The position numbers and the translations under genes were made by a program. From Telopea speciosissima (Eukaryota > Streptophyta > Magnoliopsida > Proteales > Proteaceae), in NCBI RefSeq assembly GCF_018873765.1, contig NW_025317446.1:1-64000 (forward strand): DNA of 64,000 nucleotides, in the 5' to 3' direction. Below, piece after piece: positions 1 through 11,497 of the stretch. The notes under the pieces were generated by a model that saw only the letters and a program-made list of their open reading frames with translations, made no database searches and was not told the DNA's origin. Within the stretch, counting starts at the first letter, position 1; each line of letters opens with the position of its first letter.

Positions 1-255
1 ACTTCATTATTCTGCTCATTTCTTGCTAGAATTACCCAAAAACTCAAAATAATGACATCTGATAGATTTGAAGTGAAAAGCTTTAAGGTTCAGTTAAGGG
101 CATGATTGTATTATATATCCTTTCGCAGTTAAGTTGGTTGAATTAAATTTGTAGTTTCAAATTACCCTCTTCTTTTAGCAGATTTCAATTACCATTAATC
201 TGGTTTTAAAATAGTTGAATAATTGAAGGCCTCATTCGATTGTGAATAACAATAG

Positions 256-408
256 GTGGCGAAGGAGCAGGCGGAGAGGAGAGCGACGGCCAAATTAATG
301 TTTGAGTTGGGTCAGAAAGCTTATGGGAGGGGCCTGTATGGTCGGGCTATTGAGTTCTTAGAAGGTGCTCTCACAATCATTCCCAGGTCTACTCTGTTTG
401 GTGGAGAG
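256..408 (+). CDS. TPR-like gene, exon (first in window)
   Basis: Open from 256 after the AATAG acceptor. It ends with GAG before GTCAGT, phase 0. The 51 encoded residues include a TPR-like amphipathic helix pair. A GTG codon starts the exon; it is not a start codon, and translation must begin upstream of the window. Confidence 0.8.
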
Positions 409-3400
409 GTCAGTTCTGATGTAGAAGAAAGCAGGATATTTTTGGCATTTTTCCTTTGAATTTTTATTTAACAATCAGAGTTCAATTGTTATATCAGATA
501 CAAATATGGCTCGCTATGGCTTATGAGGCCAAGAACCGCCATGCAGATTGTATTTCTCTCTATCAACAGCTGGAGAAGCAACATCCCTGTGTCAGTATTC
601 GACGCCAAGCTGCTGAGCTCCGCTACATCTTGCAGGCACCAAGGCTTAAGATATCTGCCGAAGAGATGGTCACCATACCATTGATTGGTTCCAGTTATGA
701 CAGGTTAGTTGAGGTTTATTTGGTTCAGTTCATTTGTAAAGTATGTGACTTATGCTTCTTATTTTTGGGTGAGTAATACATGGCTATGTGATTACTTGTC
801 GCTCCAGTGGCTACTTGACCACCTATCACTGTGCTAAAGAAAACTTATGTAAAGAAAAGAAAGAAAGAAACATGATTAGGTAATTATAAGTCTTTTCAGA
901 TTTCATGGGTCACTCATGAAATGACACTTCATTGTGATTTGGTCAAGTTCTAATCCATCAACCCATAGCAATTCTTGGTGCTATGTTCAGTTATTTCTAC
1001 AAAGCTGGAGTCACTTCAGCTTAACATATTGGAAAATGTGGCTTCTGAAACCAGGATAACTTAGAGGGTATGCATTTCCGGAAGTTTCAGTGCTTGGAGA
1101 TATGGACATTTGCAGGCCAACATTGGAAAGGAGTTTCTTTTCCAAATTGGATTCTTTGAACAGGAAGTAATGATAGAAAAATTTAGGAGAATTTATTTGA
1201 GGCCTTATGTTCCTAGGCTTATGCACCGAGCAAGCATTCTCTGTTCTTTTGTTCTCCAAATCTCAGAAGTTCTGAAGTTGTCTGCTATGGGAACCACCAT
1301 ACCTGCTGTTTTTCTGTTATTGGAGGAAATTATGAAAATATTGTCATCTTTATTTTTATGGGCTTTGCTAACCTCAGAGTCAGTCACAGGATCTGTGAAG
1401 CTGATCGCTCACTGCCCATACCTGCAAAGTAGGGGGATAGAAAAGAAAATTTGTTTTACCTGATGAGGATTGGGCAGTAAGGCTCATGAGGCTAATATAT
1501 TTGTGATGTTAGCATTTTGTATATTCATATTTTCTCTTCCTCTCCTGTTCTTTTTTCTGTTTTTTGGGCCTTTTTAATCTGCTTTTGGTTGTCCATAGAT
1601 GATATAAGTTCCATCCTGTTCTTGGTAGGCTCTAACCTTGGTTGTTTGCAGTGTACTCGTTTGCTTGTTCTTTTGGTCAGATCAGTTCTTGTGTGTGTAC
1701 ATGTGTGTGCATGTGTTTGAGGCCCGTGTGTGTGTGTGTGTGCACACTTATCTATCATGACCTTAGGATTATACTTTGCGAACCCACTATTTGACCATTG
1801 GCTATATACTTGATTCATTCTAGTTCATCAGTGGATGCATGGTTACATGTCAGAGTATGTTCTGTCATTGTGTGTATGTGTGTGTGTGCACGCACAGACT
1901 GTCGGTATCTGTATGAATTCACTTTTTTTGAACCCCACTGTTATACCGTTTGGCTACCTCCTTGGGTCATTTTAGTCTCATGAGTGGGTTACTTGTCAAG
2001 TTTGAAACATTTAGTATTTCTGCTTAACATGGTTAAAGCGCTATTATTGTCGGATGCCTCATTCTTGCTATGTTGTGCAATAGAGGATATTTCTTGAAAA
2101 GTTTAAATGCCATTTTAGTAGCGCAGCAGGCATGTGATCATATCCATGTATGTGCACTGCTATCGTCAGGCCATTCTTGATATGTGGTGCAATAAAGGAT
2201 ATTTCTTAAAAAGGACATGCCCAGTGCATGAGGCTTCCACCACTGCGATGTCTGGGGAGGGTCATAATGTACGCAGCCTTCTCTCTGCTTTCACAGAGAG
2301 GCTGTTTCCAGACTCGAACTCGTGACCTCTTAGTCACAATGGAGCAACCTTACTGTTGCACCAAGGCCCACCCTCAAAGGATTTTTCTTGAAAAGCTTAA
2401 ATGTAATTTTACTAACTCAGCAGGCATGTGATTATATCCATGTATGTTTGTGTATCGCCTTTAGAGTTTATCTTGTCGACTCAAAATGCAACGTCACAAA
2501 TACTTTGTTTGCTCGTCTCTTCAGAAGTTAGATATAGGCTAAGATGCACTCTGCATTTTATAATCCTTAATGACATTTTTATCTTAAAGCACTGGAAAAG
2601 ATTGCCGACATTTCAGTTCTCTGAACATGTGTTCAAAGGTTCATTTGCTGGACTAGGCTATTGAGATGTTTCATTCCTCTCTCTCTCTCTCTCCCCGGTA
2701 CAAAAACTTCAAATTGTACATGTTATGTTTTATTTATTTATTTGTTGACAGTTACGATGTTTAAGATTTAATAAACTCATTTTGATGCCATTGACTTAAA
2801 CTATTTGTTTATCCCCATCTTGCCCTCCCTCATTTCTGTCACAAGCAACCATATATATACTGGATAAATTTCTGTCAGGTATATTAACTGATGACTTTTA
2901 ACTAGATTTTCTCATCGCAGAACTTCAGACAATTAAGTAGAATCATTTACCAGGACATACAATAAGCATATCAACATTAATGGTTTTATGAATTTATGAT
3001 CAAAATGTTAGTGTCAGTTTTATTAAATTAAAAATAAAAAAAGCATCTGGAATACCCTGATATAGATGAACTTGCAGACCAGATTGGGGATCACATGGAT
3101 AGAATGAGGGAAAAGATAGTTCACAAGTAGTAGTTACTGTTCAGGCACTGGACAGTAGTACTCCAATTTGTTGGTTATTAATCAAAATCTTTATTTCAGT
3201 TTTTGTATGTTTCCTAGAGTTTCTCTTTGTTTACTGAGTCAAGTGTTTATTACTCCTAGAAACTAGATGCATTATTAAGTTAAGTGCTGTATTTGTTACT
3301 TTTTGGGCTTGCAGTTTGACTCTCTATAAAACGGTGGGTTTTGCATGGGAATATTAGATTATTGTTTGTGCCTAGTAGGATGTGAGGAATGTGTGGTTGA

Positions 3401-6400
3401 AATCCTAATGTAGTCCTAGAATAGGTGATAATCCTACTAGGAGCCAATTGGAATCAAGCTTTGGTCAAGCCTGCTGTTTAGGGCTGATTTGGGGCTGTTT
3501 TAGGGCAAAATTAGGGTTTAGGATGGGAATTTGGGAATGGGGTTTATAGGGTTTTAATCTGCAGGTTTAGAGGGTCATTATGGTATAAAAATATCTGAAT
3601 TTGAATCAGTTTTAATTTCCTGCAGAAATTAGGGTTAGGGTTTCGGGTTCTAAAACTAAGGAAAATAGCCAAAACTAGGGTTTTTAATGGGGGTTTAGGG
3701 CTAGGCTTGGGATCGAGTTTAGGGCACTGTGGGAGGGAGGTTCGATCCTAATATGGGCCTGTTTTGATGGTCCGAAATGGGAGATCTGTAATTTTAGGGT
3801 TTAATGGCTAATGGAACTTTTTACAGAAATTAGGGTTGGAGTGATGGGAAGGGGCAGCAACTTGGGTTGAGTAGGGATGGTGTTGAGGGGAGGCTATGGT
3901 CAGAATTTGGATGGCTTCTGATAGGTAAGCAGATCTGGACAGAACTAAGATTCAGATCTGGGCAGAATGTAGCAGTCTAGGGTTTATGAGAAATAGGACA
4001 GAAAAGAAAGGGGATCGATTGGGGAAGGAAAGAAAGGATAAAACAGAAAATTAAAACCCAAACTTACACTGGATTCCTCCGGCAACAGCTTGGATTGTTG
4101 AAGGATGAAACCACCTTCGAAATAGGGATCCTCCCAGCCGTCACGGCGTAAGGAGTCGCAGGATTCCACCCACCCTTCCACCTTGATAAGCCCACAAGGA
4201 TGCACACACTCTTGGAGAGCAAGGAGCAGCAATTAGCCACGAAAATCTCTTTTTTTAAATTCAAATCTGTTCTGGGGGAGCCTCCCACGATTCCTTTATT
4301 TATAATTAAAGGCCTAAGCCAAATCCTAATACAATCTAATCTCCTCCTCACTTAAATCGTGGAAGAGATCTAATCAAATTCAAATTACTAATTTAAAATA
4401 CTAAAATGTCCTAACTACCCCTACTAACTTAAAATTAAAATAAAAGAATCTAACTTAAAAACAACTAATTAAAAGAAGATTCCATATTAGCCAATAGGAT
4501 AAAAGAACCTATTAACCAATAGGAACACTTCACTTAAATTAGACCCATTGAACCAATTGGATGCAACCAAATCTAAACCGGTTCAATCTAAAAACATAAA
4601 AATAACTAAGTATTGGGCTCATCCCGTATGCAACTTAAGTATCCCTAGTTTAGGCTCATTAAAGTGGCCTATTACATAAAAAACCCTTGGGAACAAAGGC
4701 CCAACATGGATATAACCTAACCCTAGCCCTATTTCTAAAGAAATAAGCCCTATTTGGTGATCATTCTGCATCAAATCCATTCTTGAAGTGTGTGTATCTC
4801 TTAAGGGCTAAGGTATCCAAGTCTATATAAAGGGGCCTATGTGTAAAGCAAAGGCAATTCTATCATCAGTTTATTGACAATCCATAAGCCTTAATTTGGC
4901 TTTCTTCTCTATTTGTGCTTTGAAACCCTTGGTGCCTTCCGGTGCAAGGAATCATATCCTTTCCTTGCATTAGATGGTTGCTTTGGATAATCTGGTTGTG
5001 CTGTAGGTCTTTTATATGTATTACCAATGGCTAGATGTGTTAATATTGATTGTCCTAACTGTTAATACTCAATTCAGAACTACCGACAGTGATTTTGTAT
5101 GGAAGTTAAATTCATTAGCTTTATATGCATCAGGCAGAGGAGTTGGATTTATAAGATTTCAAAACTCCTAGGTCCCAGCCTTTTGAGCTCTGCTAGAAAG
5201 CAGTGGCTGACTGTTTGGCTATCCATTCAATCAGGGATATTATCTGTGTCTTATTGTACCTAAGGCTTATATTCCTTTTAATCTTTCTAATGTCATCTAA
5301 TTTGTCTATGCAAAAAGCAGATTTTGTTATATTAATATTAGGGTTTGATCTTTTTGCTCTCCAGTATCTGCTTTGCACTTTTGTTGCACCTTCTTCTTCG
5401 GTTTTCCCGTATCAATGACATGATATCTGCCGATACACTTTCAACATTAGTTCTTTTCAACCGTTCAATCATTTGGATTTGTGTCTATGGTTTATGCTGT
5501 CAATTAGCTGTTCTTTCAGACTGTTCACTCATGTAGATTTTTGTCTATGCTTCACGCTATGATTTGTCCATTAGCGTGAACTGGATTGCTTCTGCATGTG
5601 GCAGTCTCTTGCTTATGCAGTGGTTATCTTCCTAATTCAGTTGTGTCATGTTCCTGCTCATTTGTTCGTGGCATTTTATCCTCTCCCCACAGATTCTTTA
5701 TCAGTTTGGTGGCCATATACCACTGGCTAAAGATCTACATACATGATCAGACATCTAAAATCTTACCATATATGTGTGAGCTTTCTTCTATCCTCTATGC
5801 TGCCTCATATTAAGTTGTTCATCAGCTAGGTAGCACTTATCAAGGGTCCAGTGTCAATCAGCTTCCCCACTGACTATCTGTTGGAGATTGGGGGCTCTAG
5901 TGACAATCCATACCTGCAAAGACTATCCATTAACCCTTTTTTTTTTTGGGGGGGGGGGGGGTGTCCAAATTTTCATTTTTCCTCTCTACTTGTTATGGAT
6001 CAGAGAGGGTGGACCTTGGTGCAAGGGTAAGGTTGCTCCATTGTGATCATGTGGTCACAGGTTTAATTCTCTGGAAACGGTCTCTCCGCGAACTGGGGAT
6101 AAGGCTGCGTACATTATGGCCCTCCCTAGACCCCGCAGTGGCGGGAGCCTCATGCACTGGGTACGCCCTTTGTACTTGTTATGGATCAGAAATAAATACT
6201 TGCCCCTCTTTACAATCTCTCTGGTTGTCCATTGGATCCTTCACTTTGATTCTCCTGTGATCATTATGGTTTATCGACATGTTTTAGAGTGGTTATCATT
6301 ATGGTCTCCCATGATCATTACAATCTCCAATGGTGATTGATCTAGTTTACTTAGGGATTCCTTGTTTCTTGAGAAATGGAAATGATTCCTGTGAGCCCAG

Positions 6401-7617
6401 GGTAAACAAGCAGATGTCATGGTGAACTAATTTGAATATATTTCTTATAATAATATTAGGCTCTTCTTTCTAATTCTGTCGTAGTACATTCTGTGTGTCA
6501 TAAATAAAGAATGTGATTTAGAGGATGTTTCACAGAGAATTAAAATAGGATGGATGGAGTGGAGAGGTGTGCCCGTAGTGTTTTGTTATCGGCATATTCC
6601 TTTAAAACTTAAAAGGAAAATTTTATAGGACAGTGATACGATCGGCTATGATGTATCGTGCGGAATGTTGGACAATTAAGAAGCATCATATAGAGTGTAG
6701 CGGAGATGAGGATGTTGAGATGGATGAGTGGCAACACTAGGAAGGATAAAGTAAGGAATGATCATATTAAAGCTGATTTGGGAGCAGCTCCGGTACATGA
6801 TAAAACTACAAGAAAGTTGTTTGAGGTGGCATGGCCATGCTCAATGGAGGCCTTTGGATGCTCTAGTACAGAGGAGTGATTTGATTTAGATTGATGGAAC
6901 TAAACGAGAAAGGTGGTGACCTGAAATGACCTTAGGAGAAGTGGTGAGGAAAGACATGCATAGCTTAGGCCTTGTATCAAGTATGACGTCGAATAGGGCT
7001 GAGTGGAGGGCAAGGATCCATGTAGCCGACCCCATTTAGTTGGGAAAAGGCCGAGTTGTTGTACATTCTCTCTGTCTAAATTTTCAATTTAGAGGATTAA
7101 CAACATTCAACCTTAATCAATGTGTCAAGACATGTTATTCCTAATTGGAGATAGTTGGCTAAAACAATGAAGACAGTATCTCCAGCTTCAAATCTCGGTT
7201 TCTGGGCGTGCACTCTGGTGGACTCTACTAATCTCTTTCAGATTGAACAATTATACTTGCGAGACAGATACCGAGAAAGATGACTAAATGTAGGACTTTT
7301 TGGCTTTACTTTTCTATAGGATAAGTTCTTTTCAGTCTTGTCTTGAAGTTCATGGCTTCTAGCAATGTATGTGATCAAGTGTATTGACAGTGCTGGCTTT
7401 TATTTGCAGCTATGCAGCGACATGGAGTGACAAATACAAGGATAGTGATCAAAGGAGAAATGAGGTAACAACCAATCAGCTTCCTTCTTCCAGGGACTAT
7501 TTAGCTGACTTCTTGGTCTGGCGACCACCGGGTGGGTGGGAGAAGAACCAATCTTTTTGGATTGCTGTAACCATTTGGTTGGGCTTGGTTGGAGTTGCCC
7601 TCTTTGTTCAAAGATGA
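256..7617 (+). CDS. TPR-like membrane protein gene, 3' three exons
   Basis: The last three coding exons can be spliced in frame: 256-408, 498-703 and 7410-7617, giving 188 residues and a TGA stop at 7615-7617. Exon 1 follows an AG at 254-255. The donors are GTCAGT and GTTAGT, the acceptors TATCAG and TTGCAG. Exon 1 has a TPR-like helix pair (FELGQKAYGRGLYGRAIEFL), exon 2 continues with a second helical repeat (WLAMAYEAKNRHADCISLYQ), and exon 3 ends in a hydrophobic span (FWIAVTIWLGLVGVALF) that looks like a C-terminal membrane anchor. The pattern resembles plant plastid TPR-like superfamily proteins of unknown function; that family assignment is from memory. The N-terminal exons lie left of the window. 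The exon 2-exon 3 intron is 6.7 kb and full of repeats, yet the splice sites and frame are intact, so the gene is probably functional. Confidence 0.8.
498..703 (+). CDS. TPR-like gene, middle exon
   Basis: It begins after TATCAG and ends CAG before GTTAGT. The length is 68 codons plus 2 bases, and the split codon is completed by the first base of the exon at 7410. It continues the helical repeat region and ends with a conserved-looking IPLIGSSYD segment. Confidence 0.8.
1689..1985. repeat. GT-rich decayed tandem duplication in intron
   Basis: A (GT)n tract near 1689-1745 is followed by about 110 bp that recurs, diverged, after a second (GT)n tract at 1868-1890. Both units read GT repeat, a 'gaaccccact'-like stretch and 'gtggttac'-like sequence in the same order. 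This is an old tandem duplication of about 150 bp, with no coding signal. Confidence 0.5.
2041..2450 (+). repeat. Tandem duplication of ~115 bp, second unit split by a SINE
   Basis: Unit 1 (about 2041-2155) and unit 2 (about 2160-2213 plus 2376-2450) share 'tgcaata.aggatatttctt', 'aaatg.catttta' and 'cagcaggcatgtgat.atatcc' in order. A SINE sits inside unit 2, so the duplication is older than the SINE. Confidence 0.7.
2214..2375 (-). mobile_element. tRNA-derived SINE (Au-like), minus orientation
   Basis: Read on the minus strand, the body starts with an A-box-like 'TTGGTGCAACAGTAAGGTTG' and a B-box-like 'GGTCACGAGTTCGAGTCTGG'. It continues into the 'gctgcgtacattatgaccct' and 'gtggaagcctcatgcactgg' parts typical of Au-type plant SINEs. 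Near-identical 20 bp direct repeats at 2194-2213 and 2376-2395 (2 mismatches) are the target-site duplication. Confidence 0.85.
3408..4772 (-). mobile_element. Unclassified 8-bp-TSD repeat, copy 1 (1.37 kb)
   Basis: This is homologous along its whole length to 48287-49337. It starts ATGTAGTCC, ends TTCTGCATC, and is flanked by AAATCCTA (3400-3407) and AAATCCAT (4773-4780), an 8 bp target duplication with two end mismatches. On the minus strand it has a TATA box (TATAAATA, 4297-4304) and, about 230 bp downstream, a GTAAGT splice donor (4062-4067). Between them lies a short open segment (HPCG.IKV, DSLRRD.WED) also seen in copy 2. No transposase is visible. It could be a non-autonomous DNA transposon. 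A solo LTR was considered because the inner ends read TG...CA, but no 5 bp duplication fits. Confidence 0.7.
5941..5961. repeat. T-run followed by G-run
   Basis: A homopolymer block of T then about 14 G lies just left of the SINE at 6005. Its exact length is unreliable in most assemblies. Confidence 0.6.
6005..6172 (+). mobile_element. tRNA-derived SINE (Au-like), plus orientation
   Basis: The body contains an A box (TTGGTGCAAGGGTAAGGTTG), a B box (GGTCACAGGTTTAATTCTC), then 'ctgcgtacat' and 'ctagaccccgcagtggcggg' ending 'gggtacgccctttg'. It is flanked by a perfect 18 bp target duplication, TACTTGTTATGGATCAGA, at 5987-6004 and 6173-6190. The perfect duplication points to a fairly recent insertion. 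Confidence 0.92.
6500..7060 (+). mobile_element. 5'-truncated RTE-type LINE (C-terminal part)
   Basis: Decayed coding matches the C-terminal part of plant RTE LINEs: a SQRIKIGWMEWRGV-like start, an MYRAECWTIKKHH-like stretch, RWMSGNTRKDKVRND, and MHSLGLVSSMTSN near the end. It closes with the RTE 3' end 'gtagccgaccccatttagtt' and a GTTGTT tail. Sixteen-bp direct repeats at 6484-6499 and 7061-7076 (2 mismatches) frame the insertion. Several stops and frameshifts are present. Confidence 0.85.
7410..7617 (+). CDS. TPR-like gene, last exon
   Basis: It begins after TTTGCAG with the base that completes the split codon (AG+C). It encodes YAATWSDKYK, a polar linker, and a C-terminal hydrophobic helix, then stops. 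The high content of charged residues followed by the hydrophobic helix suggests a tail-anchored topology, which is inference. Confidence 0.8.
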
Positions 7618-10600
7618 AATGCATCTCGTTCACCCGCGCTGGCTTGGGTCACTACATGGTACTGTGCTCATTTGCATGCGAAAAAAAGATTATGAGCGGT
7701 TAAAATGCTTGGGTACACACTTCATCAACATACAAATGCATGTAAGAGCACATGGATTTCAGCTATCAGCATAGAAAGCTTTTCCCATTATAATGCTCGC
7801 AACTGTGTAAATTAAAAAATCTGTCATTTCTTCATAACCTTGTATTGTATACAGATTTAAAATGACTTGTACAAATGTAGTTATTTATGTGGATCATTAT
7901 GTTGGACTGTAAATCTATAATGTAGCCTTGTCATGTACAAATTTAAACATTCCAATGGTGGTGGGGCTCTTAGTTGTATTCGGAAGCCATTCTGGATCTC
8001 TCCTAGGCATCCGACCGGTAAGTAATGCCTCATTGGTTGTAATAGAAGGACAAAAGCGATAAAAACTAGGTGCATGCTTGAGCCAATCAAGGTTACAAGA
8101 GGCTACTTTGAAGAGAAAGGCATCCAATTACGAATTTAAATGAGAAGTGAATTTTTATAATCAAATATGGAATAATTTGGAGTTAATAATATAATTATGT
8201 GGGCTAATGATTATAAAAGTTTTTTTAATAGATTTGAAAATTTCATTTTCCTTCCAATTAATTTTCCAAGCAATCAAACGGAGCCATAGGGAAATTCTAG
8301 TTCAAACAAAGAGGCTGGAAAGAAGTCTCATAGCTCTATAACTTTCCTCTTTTGAGATTCTACAGATCTGCAAGTAGGATTGCTCAAAAATTCAATGAAC
8401 TTACTGCATTTGCAAAACTATAATTCTATGCATATGTTGTTGAGACTATATCTCCTTCGGTCGGCGTAGGATTAATGAGATTCCAAAGCCAATAGAAAGA
8501 TGACTGAAATAGCTTTAATCTTCTTGTTTTGAGATTCATCTCAGGTTTAGTGGGAGAGGTTCAAAATGGAGCTTGAAGTCACTCTATCATTTTCACTGTC
8601 CATGTCATAACAATAGTAAGTTTGGGTACGGCAAAAAATCTGGTATGGATACCTACGTGTAATAAATGGATTAAATGGTAATAATACTTTTAAAAAATCT
8701 GACGTAATAAAACATGTGCACGGGCAATTATATGTACGTGTTTCATACAGGTTCTTCTAAAAGCTAAAATACATGATATATGCAGCACAGGTGTAACTGA
8801 AATTTCAAGCGAAAAAGGCTTAAAAAAACTTATGCATCACACATTTAATTAAGACTGCAAGCCAAAAATTCTTAAAAGAGCATCTTGTGATCATGGAAAC
8901 CATTCCTAGGATAAAATAATGGTTGTATAGCAAGAATGCTCTACAAAATCATACGTGTTTAACAGGTGAAGTTATAAAATACACAGTTTTTTCCATATCT
9001 AAGGAAGAAGTCGTAAAAATACATTTTTTTATTCATGCATTTGGATATGCGTATTATATGTGTATTTACTATGGTCATAACTCCTCCGCCCAACCTCAAA
9101 TTGTCTTGATTCTCGAGGCATTGGAACAATGATTTTGAGATATAAAAATCTCATCTTCTGAGCTTTAACATAATCTACCTTGAAGACAACTCAAAACACT
9201 CTTGAAGATATTGCACATACAAAATTCCACTGCAAATCATTTATACTTCACCTTCAAGCTTCCCTGAACCAAATCAACATCCACTCCAGTTTACCTCACA
9301 GCAACTCCATCTCATCACAATGCATCTAAGGACTCTGCTGACCACGCCGAATCATCAGAGAGGCTGCCATCTGCCCATGTATTCCAGTGATTATCTCAAC
9401 TTCTTCTAGCCACACAAGGCTCTGGAAATGCCACCTAGTCATACCACACTCATTTGTGAGAGTGTTTGATGTCATGAATTATCTCATGAAGTGCCAGCAC
9501 AAGATGAAGCAACCCATTTCAACCCTGCTGTCAACAAGCATAGTAGCCTACCTTTTCACCTCTCTAATCAAGTCAACATGCCACATGGCTTCCTGACTGC
9601 CCATGTAACTGCAAACTGTAGCTACTAACTGTCAACTGTTACAAGCTTGTTATTTGTTCATACAACTGACAACTGAAACTCTGTTGGCAGCTCCCAACAA
9701 CTGACATGCTTATGTTATTATTTCCAGCTCCCACGGTATTCCTCATCTGCAATCTTCCTCATGCAAATGCTCTTGCTTTGTCAGTCAACCAAGCTAATTG
9801 CCCTTGCACATTACAGCTCATCCTTCAACTCTAAAGACTGCTCACCTTGCCAAACCTATTGTCCAGCTACCAAAGCCATCGGCCACACCTCTGCCAACTA
9901 TCCGGCTATTTCGGCCCAGCTATCAACTCTACTCATCTTCAAACTGACCATCCACATGCCACATGCCACATGCCTCATGCCTGCATCTCAGCCCACCTGA
10001 GTGAGTGTGTTGACCATCAATGCTCAACTGACTACAAGGCTGATTGTGTTGACCACAATGGCAACCAGTCTCTGCAAGTTGTGCTCAACTGATTGTACAA
10101 TAATTAACCAAACAATCTTGAAAGAATCAGAGGGAAAAGAGAGACAGAATGCTTTAGCAAATGATAGCATCTATATGATTAATCAAAGATTGCGAGAACT
10201 GATGTGAACCATGAAAAGAGATCAGGAGGTGAAAGAAAACAGAAATGGTTTCAGGGAAAAATCAATCCCAACTCATGCAAGGGAAAAATGACTTACTCAA
10301 TATAAAGCCACAGAGGAGACGGTAGGTGCAATAGGATGTATCAGTGAAAATGATGAAATGTGTAGGATCACTGTTTATGGTGTATTCTAAGTCTCTGTGT
10401 GGCATGTACACGCACGTTGACGCCGATGCTCTAGAGGTTCAAGAAGGTAAAATCCAAAACCCATGATATGAAGTTAGTTAAGATGCCAACTATTGGCACT
10501 AAGTTCTGCCTCCTAATTTACACTATACCCCCAGAAATAACTGAAAACAGCTGATAATGGCTTCTCTTCACCATACAATCTTTAGGACCTATTTGATTTC

Positions 10601-11497
10601 TGGCCATTTAATTATGTGTTTTGTCCCATGGAACTCAAATTGTGTCTTCAAATATTCATATAGTACAATAGACAAACACAAAGCAAATATATTATTGGCT
10701 GAGGGAGTTCAGAAGGAAAAACCAAAAAAGCTTCCTGCTAATAAGCATATGCCAAAGAAGTAACGGCAAAGCAAATTATGAAGCTGAGGCCTAAAGAGAC
10801 AACAAAAGACTCGAGTCCTCATCCGTGGCTTAGACAATAGAGAACCACCTTACCTCCAGAGCTAAACTACCAAAGGCTGAAACAAATAAAGAGGACTAAA
10901 TGAATAAGAAAAAAGAAGGCTGGAAAAGGTAACTCAAAATGCAGCTTCAAGTTTAATTACTTCATTTGGGAGAAAGAGAGCCCTAGCAAATTAAAAGTGC
11001 TACCAATAATACTACCTTATTCATATCTTCAATTTCACAGAATCACTAGTGCATGCAATTCAACTGGATAACCTACCAGTATTGTAAGACAATCAACTAA
11101 GCCAAATATTCAAGAACTACAAAGTTAAACTACTTATTCATCTGCAGGCATATGAGAAACACATTGCAAGAGTAGGGTAGACCATAACTTCTTGACGAAA
11201 ATACGGAAACTACAAACAGACCAAAACTTCTCCAGTGAAGTAAGACAATTGAGCTCATCTCAGACCCGGTTTTCCAGTTGATTTCCGCCTAATAAACAGC
11301 ATGCCATGTTCACAGAAAGGAAGAATCTACATAAAGAAAAACAAGTCATCCCAATGGTTCTAAATAGCATACGAATACATTGCAGCAAAATTTACATCTG
11401 CCCTAACAGGCAACCAGTAAAGCAGAAAATCTGGCTGCAGATTGTTACATCAACCACTACAACAAGCTTACAAACAACAGCCAGGAATCATCCCAAA
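7618..11497. other. Gene-poor interval between TPR-like and J-domain genes
   Basis: This holds the 3' flank of the TPR-like gene on the left and the 3' flank of the J-domain gene on the right; the two genes are convergent. About 9150-10330 is locally C- and A-rich, with short repeats of 'catgccacatg' and 'tcaactg', and might be an LTR relic on the minus strand. I could not find a paired LTR, a primer site or a domain. Open frames here (for example near 9761-10092) have no recognisable motif. Confidence 0.5.

Noticed and set aside
1110-1463. 117-residue plus frame in the TPR-like intron
   Set aside because: No domain, and it overlaps frames on the other strand; inside a spliced-out region.
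3409-4770. Solo LTR with TG...CA ends
   Set aside because: Neither copy shows a 5 bp target duplication at those ends, whereas an 8 bp duplication fits two or three bases further out in both copies.
6005-6090. Possible tRNA gene
   Set aside because: A and B boxes belong to a SINE. No acceptor stem or anticodon arm can be formed, and target duplications flank the whole SINE.
9761-10092. Overlapping plus frames of about 80 residues
   Set aside because: Composition-driven frames in C- and A-rich DNA. No motif, no splice context.
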